Positions 10,190-19,811 of a DNA stretch of 64,000 nucleotides are shown here, one piece after another; the first letter of the stretch is position 1, and every line of letters begins with the position of its first letter. Under the pieces are notes generated by a model that was not told where the DNA came from, did not search any database, and saw only the letters and a program-made list of their open reading frames with translations. Source of the stretch: Lodderomyces elongisporus (Eukaryota; Ascomycota; Pichiomycetes; Serinales; Debaryomycetaceae); NCBI RefSeq assembly GCF_030384665.1, contig NC_083673.1, forward strand, positions 3,047,501 through 3,111,500. The letters run 5' to 3'. A program made the position numbers and the translations under genes.

Positions 10190-13100
10190 CTATTCCTCTA
10201 CATAAATGTGAACAAGATAGCCCAAAAGCTTGGTGACGGCTACTACGTGCCATGGCACTAAATCATCCAGAAGTATTGGACAATATTCTTCACATTTAAC
10301 TTTTTCTGTATTAACAGTTCCAAGAATCTGATTTAGACTCAGTAATTTCCTGTACTGTATAAGAAGTTGCTTCATCAAAACATTCAAGTCCCAATAATTC
10401 GAGCAGCTTAAAAGGTTAACCTCAAAAATGAGAAACTCGGCTTTTTTACTGGCTCCGTCATCTTTCGTTACCTTCCTCCTTTTAATCAAATACCCGGTCT
10501 TCATGCCACCTCTAGTTGAAGACCCACTGGGTGGCAATTTCAAGCGTGGTATAACTCCGTGGATTTCTTCATCTGTTTCCTTCAATCGCAGATTGGCATC
10601 GATGGTTAAAGAATTTCCCTGTGACAATAATCCAGAATTTGGAGTATTGAACTCTTGCGGTGAAAGAAAATTGGAGGGTGCATTGAGAAATTGTTGAGGT
10701 GAATGATACATCAATGCATTTGGTGATGTCACTAATGCGCCAGTAGCCGAATTCGCTGCCATACCAGATGGATCAGCAATATCCGCCGTAAAGTTGTTGA
10801 AGTTTATCATATCTACTCTATCCAGGGCAGTTTGGGGACTTTGATTAAAAGGCGGGTGCTGTCCATCCGTTTCCTTATCACCAACACCCTTTTCGTTTTC
10901 GTCCTTCTCCTTTTCCTTTTCCTTTTCCTTCTCCTCTTCCTCTTCCTCGTCCTGGTTATTTTTTATCCTTTTCTTCTGTCCGTCCTCTTCCACCTCTGTC
11001 TCTGCTTTTCCTTTTTCCAACTCTTTATCTTTCTCTTTCATCTTGTCGTGTTTGCTTTCTTCGACTAAAATTCTCGAATGCAGCCCAGTGGAAAGAACAA
11101 TTAAAGATATGTCTTTAAACTTAGTGCTCAACCTTTTCCAATGCACCAACTCGTCATCGGGTATTGACCCATTAATTCTTGTTAACACTAAGAACTTTCT
11201 AGAGCTCAATGATGATGACTTTCTACTCAAACTGTTCAATTGCTTAAATAATTCAGCCGATATGCTCCACATCTCATCAGTTACTGTTGCTAAATCTGTG
11301 GGTGTTATTTCACCTTCAAAATCCCTTTTTTGGAAGAACGAGTTTCCTCTAGATGCGGTACTTTGCTCAGGAATGTGCCACGCTTTAACATGTCTAACAA
11401 GACCCAATGGGTCTGACCATGCGGCTGCAACCCAAGCTTTATCGAGTGATCTTTCGTATGCCAAATGGACAAAGGAATCTTCGTTTCCGCTGCCACTACT
11501 CTTATAAGCTGAATTTAGATACTTGAACTGTAAGCTTTGGGGTGGGTCCCCTGTTAAGGGTGCGAATATCGATCTGGAAAACGCCAAAGAATAATTCTGA
11601 TTGACACTTTGTTGGATAGATGGACATTCATTGTACATATTCATTGAAATCCGCGAAAGTGCTTGAGTGTTGAGAATCCTGAGTCTGACATCTGATCCTA
11701 CTCTTTTTACGAGAAATCTTGAAGGGACAATCTTTGTAAAAATTTGAACCAAGGGCATCTGATGAGTCGTCAATGCGACTTGGAAATTTCTCAAGACTTT
11801 TGCCAATTGTAGCGTGGAATTATAGTTTTCATCAAAATTGATGACAAACAATAATAAAGGTTGATTAAAGTTAAAGTTATCTGTCTTGTTGATCATGTCC
11901 AACTTGATAAGCTCTACCAAGTGCATTAATTTGGAGTTCAACTGAGAATAGTAATCCATAGAGTTTCGATTTGCGCCAGCATCATTTTCAAATTCAAAAA
12001 GGCTAACACCTTCTTCAACGGGCTCTAAATCGGGCCGCGTGTCAACAGTTGTTAAGGAAAGCTTTGTAATTTTACCAAAGTTGCACTCTTGATAGTTTGC
12101 CACAAGTTTATCCACCAATAATCGAGCATAAGTGTTATCTTTAAGGTTTTTCTTGTTACTGTTGTTGCTAATTCTACTACGTCCATCCTCTGGTCCTAAA
12201 AACAATAGTTGAAAATTTTTTCTCAAATCATTTGCTGGTGTAAAGCTCATGTGCTTCCAAAACTTCGTAACCAAAATATTGGAATTAACAGTCTCTTCGT
12301 TCTTTCCAACTATAACTTTTACAGCGGGGGTGATGAAAAAGTTTTCTTCGTCAAAATTGGAAACCAGGGACCTCTGCAAATGTTGGTGCCCAGTTTCACT
12401 CTGTTTCTGTCCATGTTCTCCTCCTACTGGATCCCCACTTAAGAAATTCCATGTGCTGACTTTTTCATCTGATTCTGACTCGGTTCCAAAGTCTGAGAAA
12501 ATGAAATCATTATTATCAATAAACAGTTCGCTCTTTTCCGTTTGCTTAATTTGTTCAGCCAAGATATCTTGAACTTTAAGTAAGTAACAGTTTGAGAATA
12601 CACTTAACACGGCGTCTTCGGGTTTTGCAATTTCCAAAGATTGTACTTTTCTTTGTTTTTGTTTTTGTTGTTGTTGTTGTTTTTGTTGTTGTTGTGATTG
12701 TGATATTTTCTCAGTGTCGACGTTTTTAAATTTTTTCAGCATGCACAAATTAAGCTGGTAGTTGTTTAATTCACCCATGTCAAAGACAACGTTATCTGCT
12801 AAAATCTGTAAAAGCACTGAAAGATGCTTGTGTTGGACAACTAATTCCGATAAAGAAACTCTCGTCTCCAAATCATTTTGATTATCATCATTCATCGAGA
12901 GGGGCAAAGCTGTGTTTTGAAACTTATGAATATTATTTAACAAATATCGATCTGGTAATGAAAAGATGTTTATGCTTCGTAATATCAAAGGTGCATAATT
13001 TGATGTCTCACTAAAATTCCGTCTTGTGTTAGCAGTATTATTATTATTGCCATTGCCATTGATGTTGCTGTTGCTGTTATTGTTACTGTTGTTGTTGCTG

Positions 13101-15772
13101 TTGTTGTTGTTTTGGTGATGGTGGTCGTGGAAATGGTCATCGTCGTCGTTGTCGTTGTCATTGTGGTGCGCATTAATAGCATTTCCCGATGGTGGTGAGG
13201 TCATCAGCAATGCTTGACCTGGAAAAGATTCTTGAAGAAAAGGTGTCATTTCCAATGTTGATGTAGGAAGAAATGGGGAGTCAAACCTTGAGTTTTGGCG
13301 AAGTGCAACTGTACCTAATGGAGAGGCACCTTGTCCATTACCGGAGTATAGTTGTTGCGCCGTTGAATTCACGCTCTGAGGAATTTGCAAGTTTTGAGAA
13401 TAAATCTCGCTCTGGAGATGCATATTGCTCGAATCATGACCTTGGGAAGATTCCAACTTAAATCCTGGGGGTGTAATTTGGTAATTGGAAGTGCTATCTT
13501 CGTCACTTTCTTCGCTGCTGCTTTCTGCGTCAGAATAGTCATTCGGGTCCTTTTCCCAGCTACGGGGGCCAACTCCCGAGCCAGTAACATGACCTGCAAC
13601 TGTACCAGAACTTGTTGCACCTCCGACGCCGTCATTGAAATTAGCGGAAACAGTGGTAGCCGCAATACTATGTCTTTGTCTATAGGAAGCCGGCAGAGGA
13701 AGTTTAGGAGAAACAGGCTCGTCAACATCCATGCCCTCCATATAAAATTTACCGCCTTTGCCATATTTCTGGTCAATGTCTTGCTTGATAATCGGATTGA
13801 AAGGTAGAGGTGAAAACAGTGAGTTCACCAGACTTGGCCGAACTTCTCCTTGCGGCAATGATCTCTTTGTTTCAAAAGAAGGAGTAGAATCTAACAGTTT
13901 TACAAGCGGTGTGTTTCTCTTCAATACTGGTTCAAACGGAGTCAAATAAGTTGGTGCGGGTGCTGGTGCTCCCGGGTCTGAATACTCGGGGCTAATCGAC
14001 TGTTTAATTGTCATGTTGTTTTTCAAAAACTCTGCGTATGGAAGCGACAGACTAGATCTATTCTTATTATTTACAGGTCTTCTGCTATCGCTTTCGCCAG
14101 TCAGCTCATTTTCATGCACGGCTTGTTGTCTCATAGATGTGGAATCGTTAACACTGAATTCAGCTTCATCTTCATCTTCAGCTTCATCTTCAGCTTTAGT
14201 TTCAGCTTTTTTTTCAGTTTCTGCATCATCATCTTCATTAAACTCTGATCCAAATAATTCATCAACATCTTCATTCTCAAAGTCATTCGATTTTGATTTA
14301 CCTATTTGTTCAGGGTTAAGCGGCGATGAATGTGATGTGTGCTCATTGACATTATCGATCTTGATTGTATTGTCCTTAGGCTTGTCATCTGCATTTTCAC
14401 TCTCATCATCGCCAAACAAGTCATCCATTTCTGCATCGGAGCCACTTTTTACTGTGGCATTGGCGTCCTTGTTCTCGTCCCCGTTGCCTACTACATGGGA
14501 ATCAGCTAAAAATGTCTCTGCCGCTCGGAGATCAAATGTTTCAAATCCAGGCGAAGTAGTTAAATTGAAATCCAAATGTCGAGCGTGGGGATCATTCAAA
14601 GTGTGTGCGGTGGCATCTTTACTCTCATACGAATCACCCGTAACTGATGCTGCAACTGGTGCTGCACCTGTTGCTGTTGCTGCGGATCCTTTCGACGCTT
14701 GTTCATTCTTTATTTGGATCGATGCTTTTAGAACCGCTTGTTCTTTTTCGTTTTCATCAATAACAAAATCTAAATAATCAGAGATGAAATCAATAGGGTT
14801 GTGCGCTGGAGAATTCGATGATGGTGATGATGATGATAAAGGGAATGAAGTATCCATCGCATTGCTTGCTAATTCTGTCTCTTCATTTAATCCAAATTGT
14901 AAAAAACACAAACTCCATGGCCACAAGATATATTTCGTGTTTTCGACCGAATGTATGAATTTGCTGATGAGCGAAGTTTGATTGTTTAGATGTTTCAAGT
15001 TCGGGATTAACTTAACCCACTTCCGCTCTTGAGAGAAATCAGTACCTGGAATGCTCAATTCGAGTAGCTTTAACAAATTATCATTCTTGATGTTGTGCGA
15101 AGTAACAAAATTGTTTTCGATATTGGTTGGATCAAACAAATGGCATCTGATACCACTGGGAAGTATGTAAAGGACTAGATTATGTGCTGCTTGAATGAAC
15201 TCCTCCGGCGATAGAATAATTGAGCTATAGAGGCTTAATGATTTGCGTTCAGTAATTGAGACTAACAACTCTCCATTTTCAAGAAGGACGGGATCCAAGC
15301 ATACTGGCGTATACATGATCCCATCAGAAGAAAATACACATTGGTTTCCAAACAACCTAAAAGTGCTCTTGAGACAAAGATTGTACAACACCAGTTTCTT
15401 GACAGCTCTTAAGAAACTCAAATTTGCCAACACCAAGTGCTTATCGCTTGAAGAGTTCCCAGCTTTCGCCATATTCGCTACGTTTGCAAACACTTCAACT
15501 GCAGTCACTGCCTCATGTTGAATTTTTAAATTGTCATAGACCTCGACAAAATTTTCAAAATTAGACCCATCATCGATTGCAAAGTGAAACAAGCTTTTGT
15601 TGTAGTATGTGAGTAAAATTTTTGGATTTTGATGTCGAATCTTTAATTCCAATTCCAATAGCGCCTGTTCGTTATCTTTGATATTTGTATAAACTCGATG
15701 TCGAACATTTTGCAAGTGGCCAAATTTGAAATAGTTTGTGTTCAAGTCGAGAATCTCGTGTTCCAACGTCAT
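10190..15772 (-). CDS. SSN2: Mediator kinase-module subunit Med13
   Basis: Med13 links the Cdk8 kinase module to core Mediator and is mainly a repressor of RNA polymerase II initiation. The protein is 1860 residues if the ATG at 15770-15772 is used; the TTG one codon upstream is not a likely start. The N-terminal block (HVLQNVRHRVYTNI-like, then PKILLTYYNKSLFHFAIDD) and the C-terminal block (WHVVAVTKLLGYLVHIYVEE) are typical Med13 ends. Between lie a long disordered Ser/Asn/Asp-rich linker, DE-rich stretches (DDLFGDDESEN, VDELFGSEFNEDD), a His/Asp/Asn tract around 13030-13160, a poly-Q tract near 12650-12700 and a Lys/Glu-rich insert near 10890-11030. The S. cerevisiae protein is shorter (about 1420 residues); the excess is mostly low complexity. 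Confidence 0.9.
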   Translation of the reverse strand: MTLEHEILDLNTNYFKFGHLQNVRHRVYTNIKDNEQALLELELKIRHQNPKILLTYYNKSLFHFAIDDGSNFENFVEVYDNLKIQHEAVTAVEVFANVANMAKAGNSSSDKHLVLANLSFLRAVKKLVLYNLCLKSTFRLFGNQCVFSSDGIMYTPVCLDPVLLENGELLVSITERKSLSLYSSIILSPEEFIQAAHNLVLYILPSGIRCHLFDPTNIENNFVTSHNIKNDNLLKLLELSIPGTDFSQERKWVKLIPNLKHLNNQTSLISKFIHSVENTKYILWPWSLCFLQFGLNEETELASNAMDTSFPLSSSSPSSNSPAHNPIDFISDYLDFVIDENEKEQAVLKASIQIKNEQASKGSAATATGAAPVAASVTGDSYESKDATAHTLNDPHARHLDFNLTTSPGFETFDLRAAETFLADSHVVGNGDENKDANATVKSGSDAEMDDLFGDDESENADDKPKDNTIKIDNVNEHTSHSSPLNPEQIGKSKSNDFENEDVDELFGSEFNEDDDAETEKKAETKAEDEAEDEDEAEFSVNDSTSMRQQAVHENELTGESDSRRPVNNKNRSSLSLPYAEFLKNNMTIKQSISPEYSDPGAPAPAPTYLTPFEPVLKRNTPLVKLLDSTPSFETKRSLPQGEVRPSLVNSLFSPLPFNPIIKQDIDQKYGKGGKFYMEGMDVDEPVSPKLPLPASYRQRHSIAATTVSANFNDGVGGATSSGTVAGHVTGSGVGPRSWEKDPNDYSDAESSSEESDEDSTSNYQITPPGFKLESSQGHDSSNMHLQSEIYSQNLQIPQSVNSTAQQLYSGNGQGASPLGTVALRQNSRFDSPFLPTSTLEMTPFLQESFPGQALLMTSPPSGNAINAHHNDNDNDDDDHFHDHHHQNNNNSNNNSNNNSNSNINGNGNNNNTANTRRNFSETSNYAPLILRSINIFSLPDRYLLNNIHKFQNTALPLSMNDDNQNDLETRVSLSELVVQHKHLSVLLQILADNVVFDMGELNNYQLNLCMLKKFKNVDTEKISQSQQQQKQQQQQKQKQRKVQSLEIAKPEDAVLSVFSNCYLLKVQDILAEQIKQTEKSELFIDNNDFIFSDFGTESESDEKVSTWNFLSGDPVGGEHGQKQSETGHQHLQRSLVSNFDEENFFITPAVKVIVGKNEETVNSNILVTKFWKHMSFTPANDLRKNFQLLFLGPEDGRSRISNNSNKKNLKDNTYARLLVDKLVANYQECNFGKITKLSLTTVDTRPDLEPVEEGVSLFEFENDAGANRNSMDYYSQLNSKLMHLVELIKLDMINKTDNFNFNQPLLLFVINFDENYNSTLQLAKVLRNFQVALTTHQMPLVQIFTKIVPSRFLVKRVGSDVRLRILNTQALSRISMNMYNECPSIQQSVNQNYSLAFSRSIFAPLTGDPPQSLQFKYLNSAYKSSGSGNEDSFVHLAYERSLDKAWVAAAWSDPLGLVRHVKAWHIPEQSTASRGNSFFQKRDFEGEITPTDLATVTDEMWSISAELFKQLNSLSRKSSSLSSRKFLVLTRINGSIPDDELVHWKRLSTKFKDISLIVLSTGLHSRILVEESKHDKMKEKDKELEKGKAETEVEEDGQKKRIKNNQDEEEEEEKEKEKEKEKDENEKGVGDKETDGQHPPFNQSPQTALDRVDMINFNNFTADIADPSGMAANSATGALVTSPNALMYHSPQQFLNAPSNFLSPQEFNTPNSGLLSQGNSLTIDANLRLKETDEEIHGVIPRLKLPPSGSSTRGGMKTGYLIKRRKVTKDDGASKKAEFLIFEVNLLSCSNYWDLNVLMKQLLIQYRKLLSLNQILGTVNTEKVKCEEYCPILLDDLVPWHVVAVTKLLGYLVHIYVEE

Positions 15773-16777
15773 CAAAAGTTAACTTTAGTTTGCTGTATAT
15801 GATATTACTAGTTTGGATACTCTTGTTGGGATCATTCCTAATGACAGATGATTAGAAGGAAGAAAAAAAATAGAATTGTGAATGTGTAATCCTGAAATAT
15901 TGGCTGGATCAAAAAAAAAAAAAAAAGAAAGCAGATTCTTGATTTCCTTGTACAAATTAAGGTTTGCATGCGAGAACGGAACGAATGCTAAGTTGAACAG
16001 TTGGTAGCGATGTTTTTTATTCATCTGTGCGGCGTGAACGGGACTTAGGGGCATTTGGAAAGTAATGAAAAATGAATATGACGAAATTCAAAAAGCAAAA
16101 AGAAAATAAACCGAGAAAATAAGCAGAGAAAATAAACAGAGTAAGCGGGAAAGGGAATATGGCCAAACACCATCGATCAGATTATCCATTTAAACTCTTT
16201 TTTTCATCCACATTCGAGGGACTAAATTGTTTACAGCCCTATCAATGGACCAAAATTTGATTAGAAGGAACTCTTTTATCTTTGTAATCTTTAACAATAA
16301 TTTTTTTTCTATTTATTTTGGTGTTTTTTTTCCCCATGTTCTATTTTTTGCTTTCGTGACTCCGCACGCAGCAACAGTAAAATACATTATGTAAGCCAAG
16401 AAACCATTCACTCTTAGTACATCCTTTCTCTACCCCTCCTCCACCCTCTTTCTCTCTCTCTCTCTCTCTCTCGATCCTACCCCACCCCCCCCTTGCTTCC
16501 CGCCTTATTTAATTCCTTTCTCTAGGTTCCGTTATACTTGCTACAATATATCTTGCTTTCCTTTCTTCACATACACAATTTGCATAAATTGATTCTTTAG
16601 AACCAGAAATACTTTTCTTTGTTCATCGACACATATTAATTATTTACATACCTTGGTAGTACCAGTTAGTACTAGTAATAGCAGCAGCAGCAACAACAGA
16701 AGTAACAGCAGAAGAAACAATAATAACGGCTTTGCTACAGCTTTGCAACAACAACTATAATATTTTAACAATTATTC
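15773..16777. promoter_or_regulatory. Divergent promoter SSN2 / cyanamide hydratase gene
   Basis: A 1-kb spacer between divergent genes. A CT dinucleotide tract lies at about 16448-16472, flanked by C-rich stretches, and CAG/CAA trinucleotides sit at about 16680-16760 just before the right-hand start. An 89-codon minus-strand open frame (15785-16054) has no recognisable domain and a homopolymer-driven Phe run; I do not call it a gene. No RNA gene is seen. Confidence 0.5.
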
Positions 16778-17461
16778 ATGTCAAAATACGGTTTTGAGAA
16801 AATAGAAAGGGACGTGAAGAAAGCTATCCCGAATCCAAAGGAGCCCACACTGCAGGTTGGTACTGAAATTCCAAACACACCTTTAGCTCAGTTTGTATTA
16901 AAGTATGCTCAAGAAAAGTTACCAACAAAAGTACTCAATCACTCCTTGAGGGTCTACTTATACAGCCAAGCTATTATTAAGGATCAATTTGCCGAATGGG
17001 ATCTTGATCCCGAGATTGTTTTTGTCACTAGTTTGTTACATGACATTGGAACGACAGATGAAAACATGCACAACACCAAGATGTCATTTGAGTTTTATGG
17101 CGGGTTTTTGTCTCGAGAATTAATTTTGGAGAGAACCAAGGATAAGGATTATGCCGAGGCAGTTAGTGAAGCAATCATTAGACATCAAGACTTGGGCGAG
17201 ACCGGATACATCACTACTTTGGGATTGATCTTGCAGATTGCTACTATATTGGACAATGTTGGCCTAAACACTCACTTGATACATGACGATACTTTGAATG
17301 CTGTAAACAAGAAATATTCACGTGAAGGGTGGTTGAATTGCTTTGCTGCGGCAATTGATAACGAAAACAAATTAAAACCATGGGGACACACGAGCTCTTT
17401 AGGTGTAGAAGATTTCAGAAACAATGTTTTGAAAAACAACACCAAGTATGAAAAATTGTAA
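16778..17461 (+). CDS. DDI2: Cyanamide hydratase-like HD-domain protein (Ddi2/Ddi3 family)
   Basis: The 227-residue protein resembles S. cerevisiae Ddi2/Ddi3 along its whole length (start MSKYGF.., then VLNHSLRVY, DQFAEWDLD, LLHDIGTTD, TKMSFEFYGG, IIRHQDLG.TGYITTLGLILQIAT.LDNVG, KPWGHTSSLG). Those enzymes hydrate cyanamide to urea using a metal held by an HD-type site. Visible ligands are His55, His88-Asp89 and Asp159; His136 is conserved nearby. It is therefore probably a metal-dependent cyanamide or small-nitrile detoxifying hydratase in the cytosol. The S. cerevisiae genes are strongly induced by DNA-alkylating agents and cyanamide; nothing in this promoter proves the same. The family has a patchy distribution in fungi. 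Confidence 0.92.
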   Translation: MSKYGFEKIERDVKKAIPNPKEPTLQVGTEIPNTPLAQFVLKYAQEKLPTKVLNHSLRVYLYSQAIIKDQFAEWDLDPEIVFVTSLLHDIGTTDENMHNTKMSFEFYGGFLSRELILERTKDKDYAEAVSEAIIRHQDLGETGYITTLGLILQIATILDNVGLNTHLIHDDTLNAVNKKYSREGWLNCFAAAIDNENKLKPWGHTSSLGVEDFRNNVLKNNTKYEKL

Positions 17462-17773
17462 AGTACATATATAGGAAGGGAATAGATTGCTTAATGAAAT
17501 ATAAATATTTCATCATTTCTTTGGTACAACTGCTAACTTTAATGTTTCTGTGAAATTGTCTGTTTGTCTCTGTGTCTCTGTGTCTGTGTGTCTGTGTGTC
17601 TGTGTTTTTTTGTGTGTTTGTCTGTCTGACTGACTTTTATTGTTTCCACCCTTTAAATTTATAATCTAGTGCGCAAGATGTTGTGATTCAAGCAAGGATT
17701 ATCACTCCCATGTTGTTCATGTTGTTCATGTTGTTCAAGACACTTTCTACACACGATAGTGATTTCAGAAACA
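17462..17773. promoter_or_regulatory. Spacer before DYN2 with GT/CTGT and ATGTTGTTC repeats
   Basis: Bases 17560-17620 are a TGTGTCTG-type microsatellite, and 17708-17736 hold three copies of the 9-mer ATGTTGTTC. A 16-nt word ending at the DYN2 start codon (17761-17776) also occurs inside the upstream coding region (17411-17426). No gene is seen. Confidence 0.5.
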
Positions 17774-18254
17774 ATGACAGAGAATGATACTACTCGTATG
17801 TTATAAGATTCAATTGGTTACTTACAAGATCTTATTTACTAACTTATTTAAACCTTTGTCTTTCGTGCTTGTTTCACATTGGAAGGAATAAAAAAAATAC
17901 AGGAGGCACTTGTTACAATACAATACAAGCATACACTATCCTTCAAACTGTGAGAAATGGAAAGTACGAAAGACACTGGTTACGCAAATTTGAATTCCAG
18001 CGATCTTGAAAGCATCTGACTTGGCGGAAGATATTCAATTGAAAATATTTGAATTTGCAGAGCATGCTTTAAAGCAGTACAAGATAGAAAAAGACGTTGC
18101 TGCCTATTTGAAAAAGGAGCTCGATCAAACATTTGGCCCCACATGGCACGTGGTTGTAGGCAAAAGCTTTGGAAGTTATGTGACACATGAACAAGGATAC
18201 TTTACGTATTTCTACATTGGAGAAATGGCTTTCTTGATATTTAAAAGCGGGTGA
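17774..18254 (+). CDS. DYN2: Dynein light chain LC8 (spliced; exons 17774-17795 and 18001-18254)
   Basis: LC8 is a small dimeric hub protein of cytoplasmic dynein that also acts in nuclear pores. The second exon gives the LC8 core (ASDLAEDIQLKIFEFAEHAL, then TWHVVVGKSFGSYVTHE and YFYIGEMAFLIFKSG) but has no ATG at the right place. A 22-nt first exon at 17774-17795 (MTENDTT plus one base) is followed by the 5' splice site GTATGT at 17796. A perfect TACTAAC branch site lies at 17837-17843 and a CAG acceptor ends at 18000. Joining restores the codon for Pro and gives MTENDTTPILKASD, close to the S. cerevisiae start ..STPIVKASD, for a 91-residue protein (family 89-92). The branch-to-acceptor distance of about 157 nt is long. 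The gene model is my reconstruction. Confidence 0.9.
17796..18000 (+). other. Spliceosomal intron of DYN2
   Basis: The intron is 205 nt with a GTATGT donor, a TACTAAC branch site at 17837-17843 and a CAG acceptor at 17998-18000. It interrupts codon 8 after its first base. A nearer AG (about 17901-17905, ACAGG) is apparently skipped, because only the distal acceptor gives the conserved protein start. Confidence 0.85.
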
Positions 18255-18288
18255 GACTGAATGCGTATGTTATCTGTGATAAATCTAT

Positions 18289-18326
<38 letters not shown>

Positions 18327-18489
18327 CTTATAATTTAATCTTTTTATTATTCTATTATGAGCAACTTTATAATTACTATTCACAACACCGCCGATAGCAT
18401 TAGTGGTGATGATGATTATTGTGATTAATGTGTGCATGAAAAGTATAAGTTATTAGAATATGAGAGAGACCAAAATAATCACAGCAATA
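18255..18489. other. Convergent 3' spacer DYN2/APT1 with (TA)n
   Basis: A pure TA dinucleotide tract of about 29 nt lies at 18291-18319, directly after the DYN2 stop. Such TA runs are typical of yeast 3' processing regions (efficiency elements). No gene is seen. Confidence 0.6.
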
Positions 18490-19056
18490 TTAGTTTGTAA
18501 ATTTCTCTTCTTGACCACCAAACAATGTAAAGACAGGGGCATGCAACTTGTCTCTTCCCTTGAGGAAGTCCAATTCCATAACAAACAAAAATTCTACAAT
18601 TTCTGCATTAGCCTTGAGTGCCAATTCACCAGCACCATAAGCAGAACCGCCAGTAGCCAAGATATCGTCAACAATCAAGACTCTAGCACCTTTGGGGATC
18701 ACGTCTTGTTGAAGTTCAAACTTATCTGATCCATATTCTTTTTGAAACTCAACACTATAAACTGGACCTGGCAACTTGCCTGGTTTCCTCACGGGCACAA
18801 ACCCAGCGTTAAGAGCCAATGCCAACGTTGGACCAAATAAGAAACCTCTACTTTCCAAACCGATAACATAGTCAATCTTCTTGTCACCAATATGCAACTT
18901 AAATGCGGTAATCAATTTATTGAATAGGCTTGGGTCTGCGAAAATTGGCAAGAAATCTTCGAAAAGAATACCCTCTTGTGGGAAATTGGGGAATTGCTTC
19001 AAGTGAGTCTTTAACTCTTTAGCCAATTCACTGATTTCCTTAACTTTGTCAGTCAT
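18490..19056 (-). CDS. APT1: Adenine phosphoribosyltransferase
   Basis: The enzyme salvages adenine by joining it to PRPP to form AMP. The 188-residue protein (187 in S. cerevisiae Apt1) has the type I phosphoribosyltransferase PRPP loop VLIVDDILATGGSA at residues 126-139, with the two acidic residues Asp130-Asp131. It also has the family motifs IGLESRGFLFGPTLA at about 65-79 and VPVRKPGKLPGPVYSVEF at about 87-104. The ATG at 19054-19056 is the only suitable start. The protein should be cytosolic and homodimeric. Confidence 0.97.
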   Translation of the reverse strand: MTDKVKEISELAKELKTHLKQFPNFPQEGILFEDFLPIFADPSLFNKLITAFKLHIGDKKIDYVIGLESRGFLFGPTLALALNAGFVPVRKPGKLPGPVYSVEFQKEYGSDKFELQQDVIPKGARVLIVDDILATGGSAYGAGELALKANAEIVEFLFVMELDFLKGRDKLHAPVFTLFGGQEEKFTN

Positions 19057-19811
19057 TATTTTTTAATTTATGCGCAATATAAAAGGGGAAGGGAAGTAAG
19101 CACTGAAAAGGTGGATTCAAAGAATAGAGGGGAAGGTGATGTAAAAGGGGACAAAGGAGAAAGAGGATTTAAGAAGAAGAAAAAAAATATGTACTCAATT
19201 AGATACAATAACGATTGAATACTTGTAAGATGAAGTGAGAAAGGAACAGAAGAAGAAGAAGAAGAAGAAAAAAAAAAACTGTGGAGCTCAGGGTTTGAAG
19301 GTCAGCAGTCTTCCATCACATGCATGAGATGGTGTCGCCTAATAAATAAAAAATTTGAGAGAGAGAGAGACAGAGAAGCAGAGTTAACGACATTGTTTAC
19401 GACACTCCCAATTTTCTCTCATACGGTATTTAAGCAGACGCGTTGTTTTTCTGTTTTTCTTTTTTTTTCTGTTTTTATTTGTTTTTGTTTTTATTTGTTT
19501 TTGTTTTGTTTCTCTAATTGGATTTATATCATCAATACAAATTTTGCAGTTTACAGATCCAAATTACCATTAAGTGGTACACAAAGAATATATGCAGTTG
19601 TTATTTGTGTCGTTGAATTGAATTTTTTTATTTTTTTTTTTCTATCAATAATACATATACTTTATTGGTATTAACACCAAATACTGTTTGAACAATCTAG
19701 ATCAATTTACTTCATACGACTGGCGTTTATATCAACTTTAGTGAACTTCATTTCTGATTCATTGATTTCCTTTTCCATAATCTGTAAAGAAAAAACTAGC
19801 CACATTGTTTA
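19057..19811. promoter_or_regulatory. Divergent promoter APT1 / coiled-coil gene, with one MCB-like site
   Basis: The 755-nt spacer has GAA-rich purine tracts near APT1 (about 19240-19280) and T-rich blocks near the right-hand gene. One MluI cell-cycle box (ACGCGT) lies at 19438-19443, about 370 nt before the coiled-coil gene start. In fungi this motif is bound by the MBF/DSC1 complex at G1/S. A single 6-mer is weak evidence. Confidence 0.4.

Noticed and set aside
15785..16054. 89-codon minus-strand ORF just upstream of SSN2
   Set aside because: No recognisable domain; the Phe run comes from a poly-A tract. It lies in the SSN2 promoter and ends only 10 nt before the SSN2 start.
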